From an uncultured Erysipelotrichaceae bacterium (GTDB taxonomy: Bacteria; Bacillota_I; Bacilli_A; Erysipelotrichales; Coprobacillaceae), in contig CALDMQ010000123.1 in the NCBI GenBank assembly GCA_937917505.1, positions 1-8,487 of the forward strand: 8,487 nt of DNA, read 5' to 3'. The position numbers and the translations under genes are program-made. The notes beneath the pieces are model-generated. The model saw only the letters and a list, made by a program, of their open reading frames with translations. It ran no database searches and was not told the DNA's origin. How positions within the stretch are numbered: position 1 is the first letter of the stretch; every line of letters starts with the position of its first letter. Of the stretch, positions 1 through 5,924 are shown one piece after another.

Positions 1-456
1 AAAGGTACTGAAAGTGATATGGGTGTTGCGGTATTCTTAGCAGCTATTGTTGAGTTACCTGCTATGAGCTTATTTAATGTTATAAAAAGAAAAGTAAGTT
101 GTTCTACTTTAATTAAGTTTTCTGTTATTATGTTTGCTGTGAAACATACAATTACTTTCTTTGCAACAAATATGTTTATGATTTATATTGCACAAGCTTG
201 TCAATTCTTTGCTTATGCTATTATCATTCCTGCTAGTGTTTATTATGTCAATCAAATTATTAAACAAGAAGATGCAATCAAAGGTCAGTCTATGGTACCA
301 ATGGCTATTACAGGAAGTGGTATTATTGCTAATCTTGTAGGTGGTATTTTATTGGATACAATAGGTGTTCATGATGTTTTAATGATTGGTGTAGGTGTTT
401 CTATTCTCGGAGCATTCATCGTTATCTTCTCTACACAAACAACACAAAAAGGATAA
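1..456 (+). CDS. MFS permease, C-terminal part (5' end outside window)
   Basis: The reading frame is open from base 1 and ends at TAA 454-456, so about 151 C-terminal residues of a longer protein are present. A Met codon at 19 is internal, because the frame continues upstream without a stop. The segment is very hydrophobic, with about five membrane helices in alternating loop-helix order, which matches the last helices of a 12-helix major facilitator permease. A loop reading YYVNQIIKQEDAIKGQSM lies between helices, followed by a Gly-rich helix (GSGIIANLVGGILLD). Both resemble LacY-like MFS proteins that carry sugars, nucleosides or related solutes, but the substrate cannot be told from this fragment. 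A strong terminator follows 20 bp downstream, so this is the last gene of its transcript. It is separated from the anhydroglucitol-type locus by the minus-strand ABC gene, so a shared role is not supported. Confidence 0.75.
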   Translation, partial: KGTESDMGVAVFLAAIVELPAMSLFNVIKRKVSCSTLIKFSVIMFAVKHTITFFATNMFMIYIAQACQFFAYAIIIPASVYYVNQIIKQEDAIKGQSMVPMAITGSGIIANLVGGILLDTIGVHDVLMIGVGVSILGAFIVIFSTQTTQKG

Positions 457-475
457 AAAAATTTCCACATGATAT

Positions 476-516
476 ATATCCTCCTTACTGGTAAGACCAG
501 TAAGGAGGATATTTTT
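476..516 (+). terminator. Strong intrinsic terminator after MFS gene
   Basis: A perfect 17-bp stem (476-492 pairing with 496-512) with a 3-nt loop (AAG) is followed by a T-run at 512-516. It sits 20 bp after the MFS stop codon. The stem arms contain CCTCCTTA and TAAGGAGG. The T-run is on the plus side only, so it serves the MFS transcript rather than the convergent ABC gene. Confidence 0.9.
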
Positions 517-592
517 ATATGCAGTATAGTTTTGAATTCAAATGAAAATCTATCACTTTCATTAAGCTTGTTTATAAACCAATTTTACATAT

Positions 593-612
593 AAAAAGAA
601 GTATCTAACTTC
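593..612 (-). terminator. Weak possible terminator after ABC gene
   Basis: Read on the minus strand, a 5-bp stem (GAAGT/ACTTC, 608-612 with 598-602, 5-nt loop) is followed by five T residues (593-597) and more AT. It lies about 30 bp past the ABC stop codon, where a terminator is expected. The stem is short and AT-rich, so the call is tentative. The remaining gap, 517-592, shows nothing else. Confidence 0.35.
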
Positions 613-643
613 ACTTACAAAGTACAAATACTCCTTTTATCTT

Positions 644-3600
644 TTATTCAGTTCTAAGTGCTGTCACAGGATCTTCTTTAGCTGCCTTACGAGAAGGAAT
701 AATACCTCCAATTAAGGTTAAAACTGTACTTAAGATAACCAAAATAATACCTCCAACTGGTGGTAACGATGCATTGATTTGCGTATTCCCTGCGATAGAA
801 TGAATCACTTGATTAGCTGGTATTAATAATAGTAGAGTAACTCCAATGCCAATAATTCCCGCTAACAATCCTATAATAAATGTTTCTGCATTAAATACAG
901 TTGAAACATTACGTTTACTTGCTCCAATAGCTCTTAATATACCAATTTCTTTTTTACGTTCTAATACACTAATATAAGTAATAACCCCTATCATAATAGA
1001 ACTTACAATTAACGATATTGCAACAAAAGCAACTAATACATAACTAATCACATTAACAATATCAGTAACCGATGACATTAATGTACCTACAAAATCAGTA
1101 TAAGTAATCACTTTATCTTCATCTTCTTGTTCCATTCTTTGATTATAATCATCTAAAATCTGAATAACTTTTTCTTTGCTTTCAAAATCTTTTGGATAAA
1201 TATTAATCATTGAGGGACTTTCAAAATCAGCATATCCTAATTTTGTTAAATTTGTTTCATAAGTATACACTTCTTTAGACATCATTGACATCATCAACTC
1301 AGACAATTCTTCTTCACCCATATTCATTTGAATAGCACTTGAAAAAGTATTTGTATCAAAATGGAATGCATGAGCTAATGAACCACTCAGTTGTTGCACT
1401 TGAGATGCTACTTCTTTTTGAATAACTGTTGAAACAGAACCCATCACACTCATCATATAGTCTTGCATAATCTCATTAATTTGACCTTCTAGATTTATTT
1501 CTTCCATCAATTGACCAAAACTCTTTTGTAATGTTTGTTTTGCTTCTGGTGATTGTAAATAAGTTTTGAAATATTCATCAAACTGAGTGATATTTGGTAA
1601 TTGATTTTCACTAGCATAATCATTATACTCTTTCAATAATTGATTGAGTATCTCCTGCATTTGTTTCTCAGTTATTTCAATTGCTTGATTATTCTTAATA
1701 GCTTCTTCAATTAATTCTTTTAGCCTTTGTGAAGTTTGTGATGATTGTAAGAATTGTGCTAACTGTTCACTATATTGATTGATATCCAATTCTGGATGAT
1801 TTTTTACATAATTTTGATACCCTTTGATTAAATCGTTCATTAATGTTTGAATTTGTTCAGGTGTAAGTTGAATATCTAATTGACTCATAATCTTATTTAA
1901 ATCTAATGGTGGCAATGAGAGATTTGACATGAGATTATTCATGTTATTGAAATCTACATTCATAGCGCTTGCATCAAATTGAAAAGCAGATTGTAATTTT
2001 TTCTCATCAACACTGATTAAGTTTTGCATATTCATAGAATTTTTTTCATTCTTTGCATCAAAAGGTTTAGAATCAAATACATTCTTTTTATCATTATTTA
2101 ATTGTGCTTTCACAATATCACTTTGGGCCGCATTTTCAATCACATGATCAACCAAATCAGAAGTATAATAAATTCCAGGCATCAACATAGCTGCAGTTGT
2201 TCCTTCTTTAGCTTGCACTATACCAACAACATTTATATCTTCACCATTTTTAACCAACTTCTTCATATATTCTATATTATCAGTTTTATCTTTCCAAACC
2301 TGATAATCTTTATCGTATTCATAATAATCAGAAGCATTCACAAGTTTAAATTTCACATTTAAAATATCTTCATAGCTATAACTATCTTGATTATCAGGAG
2401 TATCAACTTCCTCTTCTCTAGAAAATTGATATAACATTTTATCAAGTTCTTCAGGATTTCTTAAACCTAAACTATATAACATAAAATCACTCACATTTCC
2501 CTTATTTGTAAGCACAACAACAACTTCGTTATATTTTTCAGGCCAATGTCCTGCTTTAATATCATATTGGTGTTGATAAAGTTCAGGATTCTTAGGCATT
2601 TGAGCAAAAATATCTGTACTCATAGATGCTGACATCATACTGTTAGAACTCATAGTCGAACCTATACCAAGTGATTGAAAAGACTTATCAGGATTAACTT
2701 GTCTTATTTTTTCAGTATTAGAACTGTATATTTGAGGAGCAATTTTATATGTGTATTCTACTGCTGTCGTATAGTCTTTGATTTTTGTTTTCCCACTATC
2801 CAAATAATCTTTTAAAGATTCTAGGTCATTAGACCCTATTGTAGAAAACATTGTTGTTAGCATTTGAGAAACATGAACATCTCCTTGTTTTTGATTATCT
2901 TGACTATTATCTACTAACATCGAAGACATATCAAAACCTGTACTTTGAATTTGCAAAGGATATTCTGATAAAGTTTCTTCTTCAATATTTTTTATATATT
3001 CATTTACTCCATTAGATAAAGAAAGAATAGCTGCAATTCCAATAATCCCTATTGATCCAGCAAAAGCAGTTAAAAAAGTTCTTCCCTTTTTCGTCTTTAA
3101 ATTATGAAAACTTAACGTTAATGATGTCCACAAAGACATAGATGTTTTTCCCATATTTTGATGCTTAAGTTTTTCTAACCTTTTTTCATCTAAGCTAAAA
3201 GGATTAGTATCTGAAATAATATGTCCATCTTTTAAGTTCACAATACGTGTTGCATATTCTTCAGCTAACTCTGGATTGTGTGTAACCATCACAACCAATC
3301 GATCTTTAGCTACTTCTTTTAATAAATTCATAACTTGAATACTTGTTTCACTATCCAATGCTCCTGTCGGCTCATCGGCTAATAATATATCTGGATCATT
3401 AACCAAAGCTCTTGCAATTGCAACACGTTGCATTTGTCCACCCGATAATTGATTTGGTTTCTTATGCACTTGTTCACCAAGTCCAACTTGCTTTAAAGCT
3501 TCTTCAGCACGTTTTCGTCTTTTGGCTTTTGTTACACCAGAAATTGTTAATGCCAATTCAACATTGGATAAGATGGTTTGATGAGGAATTAAATTATAAC

Positions 3601-3871
3601 TTTGAAACACAAATCCTATTGTATGATTACGATAAGAATCCCAATCTCTATCCTTATAATCCTTAGTCGAAATATTATTAATAATAATATCACCACTATC
3701 ATAACGATCTAATCCACCTATAATATTTAAAAACGTTGTCTTTCCACTCCCGCTTGGTCCTAAGATTGCAACAAACTCATTATCACGTAAATTCAAACTC
3801 ACACCATCAAGTGCTTTTTGAATAAGTGATCCTGTATGATATTCTTTTTTTATATTTTTGACTTGAAGCAT
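644..3871 (-). CDS. MacB/FtsX-type ABC transporter, fused ATPase-permease with very large extracellular domain
   Basis: The product is 1075 residues from the preferred start. The N-terminal ATPase domain has Walker A GPSGSGKT (38-45), the Q-loop Gln (90), signature LSGGQ (142-146), Walker B LLADEP (163-168) and the H-loop His (198), all intact. A linker leads to membrane helix 1 (about 264-286) and then an extracytoplasmic region (about 285-936). Three C-terminal helices carry the FtsX-type block ERKKEIGILRAIGAS and end in PVTALRTE. This ATPase, TM1, large outer domain, TM2-4 order is that of MacB-like mechanotransmitting ABC proteins. Those act in the cytoplasmic membrane in peptide or lipid extrusion, antimicrobial resistance or control of envelope enzymes; the substrate here is unknown. 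The outer domain is far larger than MacB's (roughly 200 residues), has two 64-residue repeats, no cysteine and many methionines. An in-frame ATG at 3895 would add 8 residues, but the GGGGG at 3879-3883 is correctly spaced only for the ATG at 3871. No convincing promoter was found in 3872-4083 for this strand. The gene stands alone. Confidence 0.9.
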   Translation of the reverse strand: MLQVKNIKKEYHTGSLIQKALDGVSLNLRDNEFVAILGPSGSGKTTFLNIIGGLDRYDSGDIIINNISTKDYKDRDWDSYRNHTIGFVFQSYNLIPHQTILSNVELALTISGVTKAKRRKRAEEALKQVGLGEQVHKKPNQLSGGQMQRVAIARALVNDPDILLADEPTGALDSETSIQVMNLLKEVAKDRLVVMVTHNPELAEEYATRIVNLKDGHIISDTNPFSLDEKRLEKLKHQNMGKTSMSLWTSLTLSFHNLKTKKGRTFLTAFAGSIGIIGIAAILSLSNGVNEYIKNIEEETLSEYPLQIQSTGFDMSSMLVDNSQDNQKQGDVHVSQMLTTMFSTIGSNDLESLKDYLDSGKTKIKDYTTAVEYTYKIAPQIYSSNTEKIRQVNPDKSFQSLGIGSTMSSNSMMSASMSTDIFAQMPKNPELYQHQYDIKAGHWPEKYNEVVVVLTNKGNVSDFMLYSLGLRNPEELDKMLYQFSREEEVDTPDNQDSYSYEDILNVKFKLVNASDYYEYDKDYQVWKDKTDNIEYMKKLVKNGEDINVVGIVQAKEGTTAAMLMPGIYYTSDLVDHVIENAAQSDIVKAQLNNDKKNVFDSKPFDAKNEKNSMNMQNLISVDEKKLQSAFQFDASAMNVDFNNMNNLMSNLSLPPLDLNKIMSQLDIQLTPEQIQTLMNDLIKGYQNYVKNHPELDINQYSEQLAQFLQSSQTSQRLKELIEEAIKNNQAIEITEKQMQEILNQLLKEYNDYASENQLPNITQFDEYFKTYLQSPEAKQTLQKSFGQLMEEINLEGQINEIMQDYMMSVMGSVSTVIQKEVASQVQQLSGSLAHAFHFDTNTFSSAIQMNMGEEELSELMMSMMSKEVYTYETNLTKLGYADFESPSMINIYPKDFESKEKVIQILDDYNQRMEQEDEDKVITYTDFVGTLMSSVTDIVNVISYVLVAFVAISLIVSSIMIGVITYISVLERKKEIGILRAIGASKRNVSTVFNAETFIIGLLAGIIGIGVTLLLLIPANQVIHSIAGNTQINASLPPVGGIILVILSTVLTLIGGIIPSRKAAKEDPVTALRTE
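1484..1867 (-). repeat. Two tandem 64-residue repeats in the ABC extracellular domain
   Basis: Residues 669-732 and 733-796 of the preferred ABC protein align without gaps at a period of 64 residues (DNA 1676-1867 and 1484-1675). Shared positions include T-x3-Q-x-Q near the start (as LTPEQIQ and ITEKQMQ), N-x-L-x-K-x-Y-x2-Y, then I-x-Q and FLQS/YLQS. About 16 of the first 50 positions are identical, and many others are conservative. A degenerate third copy may begin near residue 795 (EGQINEIM). The DNA copies have diverged, so this is an old protein-level duplication. The composition suggests helical, Gln/Asn-rich segments. Confidence 0.75.
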
Positions 3872-3878
3872 TTTCATT

Positions 3879-3883
3879 CCCCC
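3879..3883 (-). promoter_or_regulatory. Ribosome binding site that fixes the ABC start
   Basis: On the minus strand GGGGG ends 7 nt before ATG 3871-3869, which is ideal spacing. The nearer ATG at 3877-3875 is only 1 nt away, and the ATG at 3895 lies upstream of the site. The start that adds 8 residues is therefore unlikely. Confidence 0.65.
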
Positions 3884-3997
3884 ATAACTTTTCATTATTA
3901 TTAAACATTATTTTTTTGAATTTTTTATGAATAATTATCTGTCTTTATTTTACTCGATTTTAAGAAAAAAAGAATATTTTATAATCTAAATTTACAT

Positions 3998-4026
3998 TTT
4001 ACATATTCTATAAATACTCATATCAT
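3998..4026 (+). promoter_or_regulatory. Predicted sigma-A promoter of deoR-family gene
   Basis: TTTACA (3998-4003) is separated by 17 bp from TATCAT (4021-4026); each is one base from consensus. Transcription would start near 4033, giving a leader of about 50 nt before the ATG at 4084. A second, worse -10-like TATGAT lies at 4057-4062. Confidence 0.6.
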
Positions 4027-4033
4027 TTATTTT

Positions 4034-4046
4034 AAGTATTGCTTAC
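4034..4046 (+). promoter_or_regulatory. Candidate operator at deoR start region
   Basis: AAGTATTGCTTAC lies at the predicted transcription start of deoR. The reverse strand of 5791-5804, over the activase -35, reads AAGTATTTGTTTAC: the same motif with one extra T and one C/T change. Sharing between the regulator's own leader and a likely target fits an autoregulated DeoR operator. AT-rich sequence makes chance similarity possible. Confidence 0.35.
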
Positions 4047-4083
4047 AAAACATATATATGATACCCTTTAAACAGGTGATAGC

Positions 4084-4833
4084 ATGAACAAAAGACAAAC
4101 ACAAATATTAGATTTATTAACAGAAAATCACAAAATAGAAGTCTCAAAACTGTCAGAAATACTCAATGTTTCACAAGTTACAATCCGTAAGGATTTAAGC
4201 CTTTTAGAAAACAATGGTATCATTATCAGAGAACACGGTTATGCGACTCTCAATAATAGTGATGACATTAACCATCGACTTGCTTATCATTATGAAAGTA
4301 AACAAAAAATAGCCAAACAAGCTATGGAAAGCATTCATGATGGAGAGACCATTATGATTGAATCTGGATCTTGTTGTGCTTTACTTGCTCTAGAGATAGC
4401 TAAATCAAAAAAAGATATAACATTGATTACAAACTCAGCATTTATCGCTGATTACATTCGTAAAATAGGAACTGTCAATATCATCTTACTTGGTGGAGAA
4501 TATCAAAACGAATCACAAGTTATGGTTGGACCTATGATTAGAGAGAATGCTAAAAAATTTTTTGTAAACAAACTCTTTATTGGTACAGATGGTTTTAGTC
4601 CTGAAACTGGGTTTACAGGCAATGATTTTATGAGAAGTGAAGCTGTAAAAGATATGGCAAAACAAGCAACACATGTCATTGTTGTGACTGATTCAATTAA
4701 ATTCCAACAAAAAGGAGTTGTCAATTTATTGAATACACAAGATATTTCATATGTTTATACTGATTCTCATATACCTCAAGACGTAGAATCTTATCTTCAT
4801 CAAATGGGTATCAATGTTATTAAAACACAATAA
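4084..4833 (+). CDS. DeoR-family transcriptional regulator (sugar-phosphate responsive)
   Basis: The product is 249 residues, the usual size for the family. The N-terminus (1-57) is a DeoR winged helix-turn-helix with the recognition segment VSQVTIRKDLSLLENNG. The C-terminal DeoRC sensor domain, related to ribose-5-phosphate isomerase, shows IESGSC (92-97), LLGGEY (135-140), GTDG (167-170), the FTGNDFMRSEAV block (177-188) and TDS (202-204). These are the segments that bind phosphorylated sugars in this family. Members are usually repressors released by a phosphosugar intermediate of the pathway they control. AGGTGA (4074-4079) is correctly spaced before ATG 4084. The gene is convergent with the activase (18 bp apart) and beside the glycyl radical enzyme. 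I infer that it represses these genes and responds to 1,5-anhydroglucitol-6-phosphate, 1-deoxyfructose-6-phosphate or a related compound; the ligand is not shown by the sequence. Confidence 0.9.
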   Translation: MNKRQTQILDLLTENHKIEVSKLSEILNVSQVTIRKDLSLLENNGIIIREHGYATLNNSDDINHRLAYHYESKQKIAKQAMESIHDGETIMIESGSCCALLALEIAKSKKDITLITNSAFIADYIRKIGTVNIILLGGEYQNESQVMVGPMIRENAKKFFVNKLFIGTDGFSPETGFTGNDFMRSEAVKDMAKQATHVIVVTDSIKFQQKGVVNLLNTQDISYVYTDSHIPQDVESYLHQMGINVIKTQ

Positions 4834-4851
4834 AAGGAGTTTAAAACTCCT
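4832..4851 (-). terminator. Terminator of activase gene, overlapping deoR stop
   Basis: The 6-bp stem AGGAGT/ACTCCT (4835-4840 with 4846-4851, 5-nt loop, extendable into the A/T centre) is followed on the minus strand by TTTT (4835-4832) and then ATT. It starts directly after the activase stop codon. Its T-run lies within the deoR stop codon. On the plus strand CTAAAAG follows instead, so any effect on deoR would be weak. Confidence 0.6.
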
Positions 4852-5748
4852 CTAAAAGAAACAATCAATCCCTTGTTCTAAAAAGATTTGTTGATAATCT
4901 TTCAAATCTTCTGGATAAAGGGCTTTTTTATTTTTTAATTGATAATCCCTATTTAACAAATCATATTTCTTCTCACCAAATTGATGAAACGGTAATAATT
5001 GTACCCTCTTTACTCCCTTGGAAATAAATAACTCACTGAATTTCTTAGCATCAAATAACGAATCATTAAATTCTGGAATAACTGGAATTCTTACTAATGT
5101 AGGAATTTGATTTTTAATTAACCACTCTAAATTTTCAAGAATTCTATCATTATATACCTTTGTTCCTACATAATGTTTATCTCTATCATAATGTTTCACA
5201 TCATATAATATCAAATCTAATTGTTTTGCTATATCTTGAAAAATATCTTGATCAACATATCCCGTTGTCTCAATTGCAACATGAATAGAATGATTCTTTA
5301 ATTGAGAAATGAGATCTTTTAAGAACTCTGGCTGTGCCATACCTTCTCCACCAGAAATTGTTACTCCTCCATTAGATTCATTATAAAAATCAATATCTTG
5401 TAAACATACTCTTACAATATCATCAACTGATTGATAATTTCCTTCATGTGTTAAAGCCTTATTTATGCATCGATGTACACAAGTCAAACATCCTTGACAT
5501 TGTTCTTGATTAATTTTGATTTGATTATCTACAACTTGAATCGCTTGATGTGGACAAGCTTGTACACATGATAAACAATGTCTGCACTTACTCTCATCAT
5601 AGAGGATTTGAATATCTTTTATTTGAGATTCTGGATTTGAACACCAAGCACATCTTAATGGGCATCCTTTAAAAAATATTGTTGTTCTTATACCAGGACC
5701 ATCATGAATACTAAACTTTTGAATATTAAATATCATACCCTGACTCAT
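4852..5748 (-). CDS. Glycyl-radical-enzyme activating enzyme (radical SAM, two extra 4Fe-4S clusters)
   Basis: The product is 298 residues from the preferred start. It opens with the activase signature NIQKFSIHDGPGIRTTIFF and the radical SAM cluster motif CPLRCAWC (Cys 29, 33, 36). A ferredoxin-like insert follows with two CxxCxxCxxxC sets (Cys 55, 58, 61, 65 and 84, 87, 90, 94), typical of activases of the glycerol-dehydratase/PFL2 group rather than of PflA. The SAM-binding segment reads GGVTISGGEG (about 127-136), with Gly where Pro is usual. The C-terminus LPFHQFGEKKYDLLNRDY is also characteristic. Family chemistry: a reduced 4Fe-4S cluster cleaves SAM, and the 5'-deoxyadenosyl radical takes a hydrogen from the partner's glycine. 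The divergent enzyme at 5925 is the evident partner, making this the counterpart of E. coli YbiY (PflE). A GTG at 5757 would add 3 residues but lies inside the binding site GAGGTGG (5754-5760), which is spaced for ATG 5748. Confidence 0.92.
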   Translation of the reverse strand: MSQGMIFNIQKFSIHDGPGIRTTIFFKGCPLRCAWCSNPESQIKDIQILYDESKCRHCLSCVQACPHQAIQVVDNQIKINQEQCQGCLTCVHRCINKALTHEGNYQSVDDIVRVCLQDIDFYNESNGGVTISGGEGMAQPEFLKDLISQLKNHSIHVAIETTGYVDQDIFQDIAKQLDLILYDVKHYDRDKHYVGTKVYNDRILENLEWLIKNQIPTLVRIPVIPEFNDSLFDAKKFSELFISKGVKRVQLLPFHQFGEKKYDLLNRDYQLKNKKALYPEDLKDYQQIFLEQGIDCFF

Positions 5749-5753
5749 ACATA

Positions 5754-5760
5754 CCACCTC
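5754..5760 (-). promoter_or_regulatory. Ribosome binding site that fixes the activase start
   Basis: GAGGTGG on the minus strand ends 5 nt before ATG 5748-5746. It contains the in-frame GTG at 5757-5755 and lies just before an out-of-frame ATG at 5752-5750. Neither can use this site, so ATG 5748 is the likely start. Confidence 0.6.
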
Positions 5761-5766
5761 AAAAAA

Positions 5767-5795
5767 ATCATATCATTCACTTATAAAAAAGTAAA
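5767..5795 (-). promoter_or_regulatory. Predicted promoter of activase gene (extended -10)
   Basis: On the minus strand TTTACT (5795-5790) is followed after 17 bp by TATGAT (5772-5767), preceded by TG one base upstream (TGATATGAT), an extended -10. Transcription would start near 5760, at the first base of the ribosome binding site, so the leader is only about 12 nt. Confidence 0.6.
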
Positions 5796-5805
5796 CAAAT
5801 ACTTT
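5788..5805. promoter_or_regulatory. Inverted repeat over the activase -35, candidate operator
   Basis: A perfect inverted repeat AAAGTA-N6-TACTTT covers the predicted -35 of the activase promoter. A protein bound here would block RNA polymerase. Its minus-strand core resembles the motif at 4034-4046 at the start of deoR. Confidence 0.4.
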
Positions 5806-5842
5806 CTAATGAAACAACATTTTATTTTAAACAAAATTTGAT

Positions 5843-5870
5843 TTGACTTTTATTTATCAAATGATATAAT
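5843..5870 (+). promoter_or_regulatory. Predicted promoter of glycyl radical enzyme gene (extended -10)
   Basis: TTGACT (5843-5848) is separated by 16 bp from TATAAT (5865-5870), with TG at 5862-5863 giving the extended -10 TGATATAAT. This is the strongest promoter in the window. Transcription should start near 5877, leaving a leader of about 48 nt. The inverted repeat TATCA-AA-TGATA (5855-5866) overlaps the spacer and the first bases of the -10. Confidence 0.8.
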
Positions 5871-5896
5871 TTTTATTATAATGAAAGACATTTTAA

Positions 5897-5908
5897 TTTC
5901 ATATGAAA
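5897..5908. promoter_or_regulatory. 12-bp perfect palindrome in leader, candidate operator
   Basis: TTTCATATGAAA is a perfect palindrome about 20 bp after the predicted transcription start and 4 bp before the ribosome binding site AAGGAGG (5912-5918). A regulator bound here could act as a roadblock. No second copy was seen near deoR, so assignment to the DeoR protein is unproven. Confidence 0.35.
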
Positions 5909-5924
5909 CTTAAGGAGGAAAACA

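Noticed and set aside
369..470. A 33-codon minus-strand reading frame starting ATG at 470, preceded at good spacing by TAAGGAGG.
   Set aside because: The apparent ribosome binding site is one arm of the symmetrical terminator stem. The frame runs antisense through the MFS coding region, and its peptide shows no recognisable features.
2102..2362. Plus-strand open frame of 86 codons inside the ABC gene.
   Set aside because: It lies wholly antisense to a well-supported coding region, has no binding site and gives a low-complexity Ile/Phe/His-rich peptide.
3412..3666. Plus-strand open frame of 84 codons opposite the ABC ATPase domain.
   Set aside because: It is antisense to the conserved signature and Q-loop region, whose codons explain the open frame.
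4503..4724. Minus-strand open frame of 73 codons opposite deoR.
   Set aside because: It is antisense to the conserved sensor domain of the DeoR protein and has no supporting signals.
4021..5866. TATCAT/ATGATA elements recurring upstream of deoR, the activase and the glycyl radical enzyme, considered as a shared operator.
   Set aside because: Each copy is explained as, or overlaps, a -10 promoter element or its extension, so recurrence does not need a regulator.
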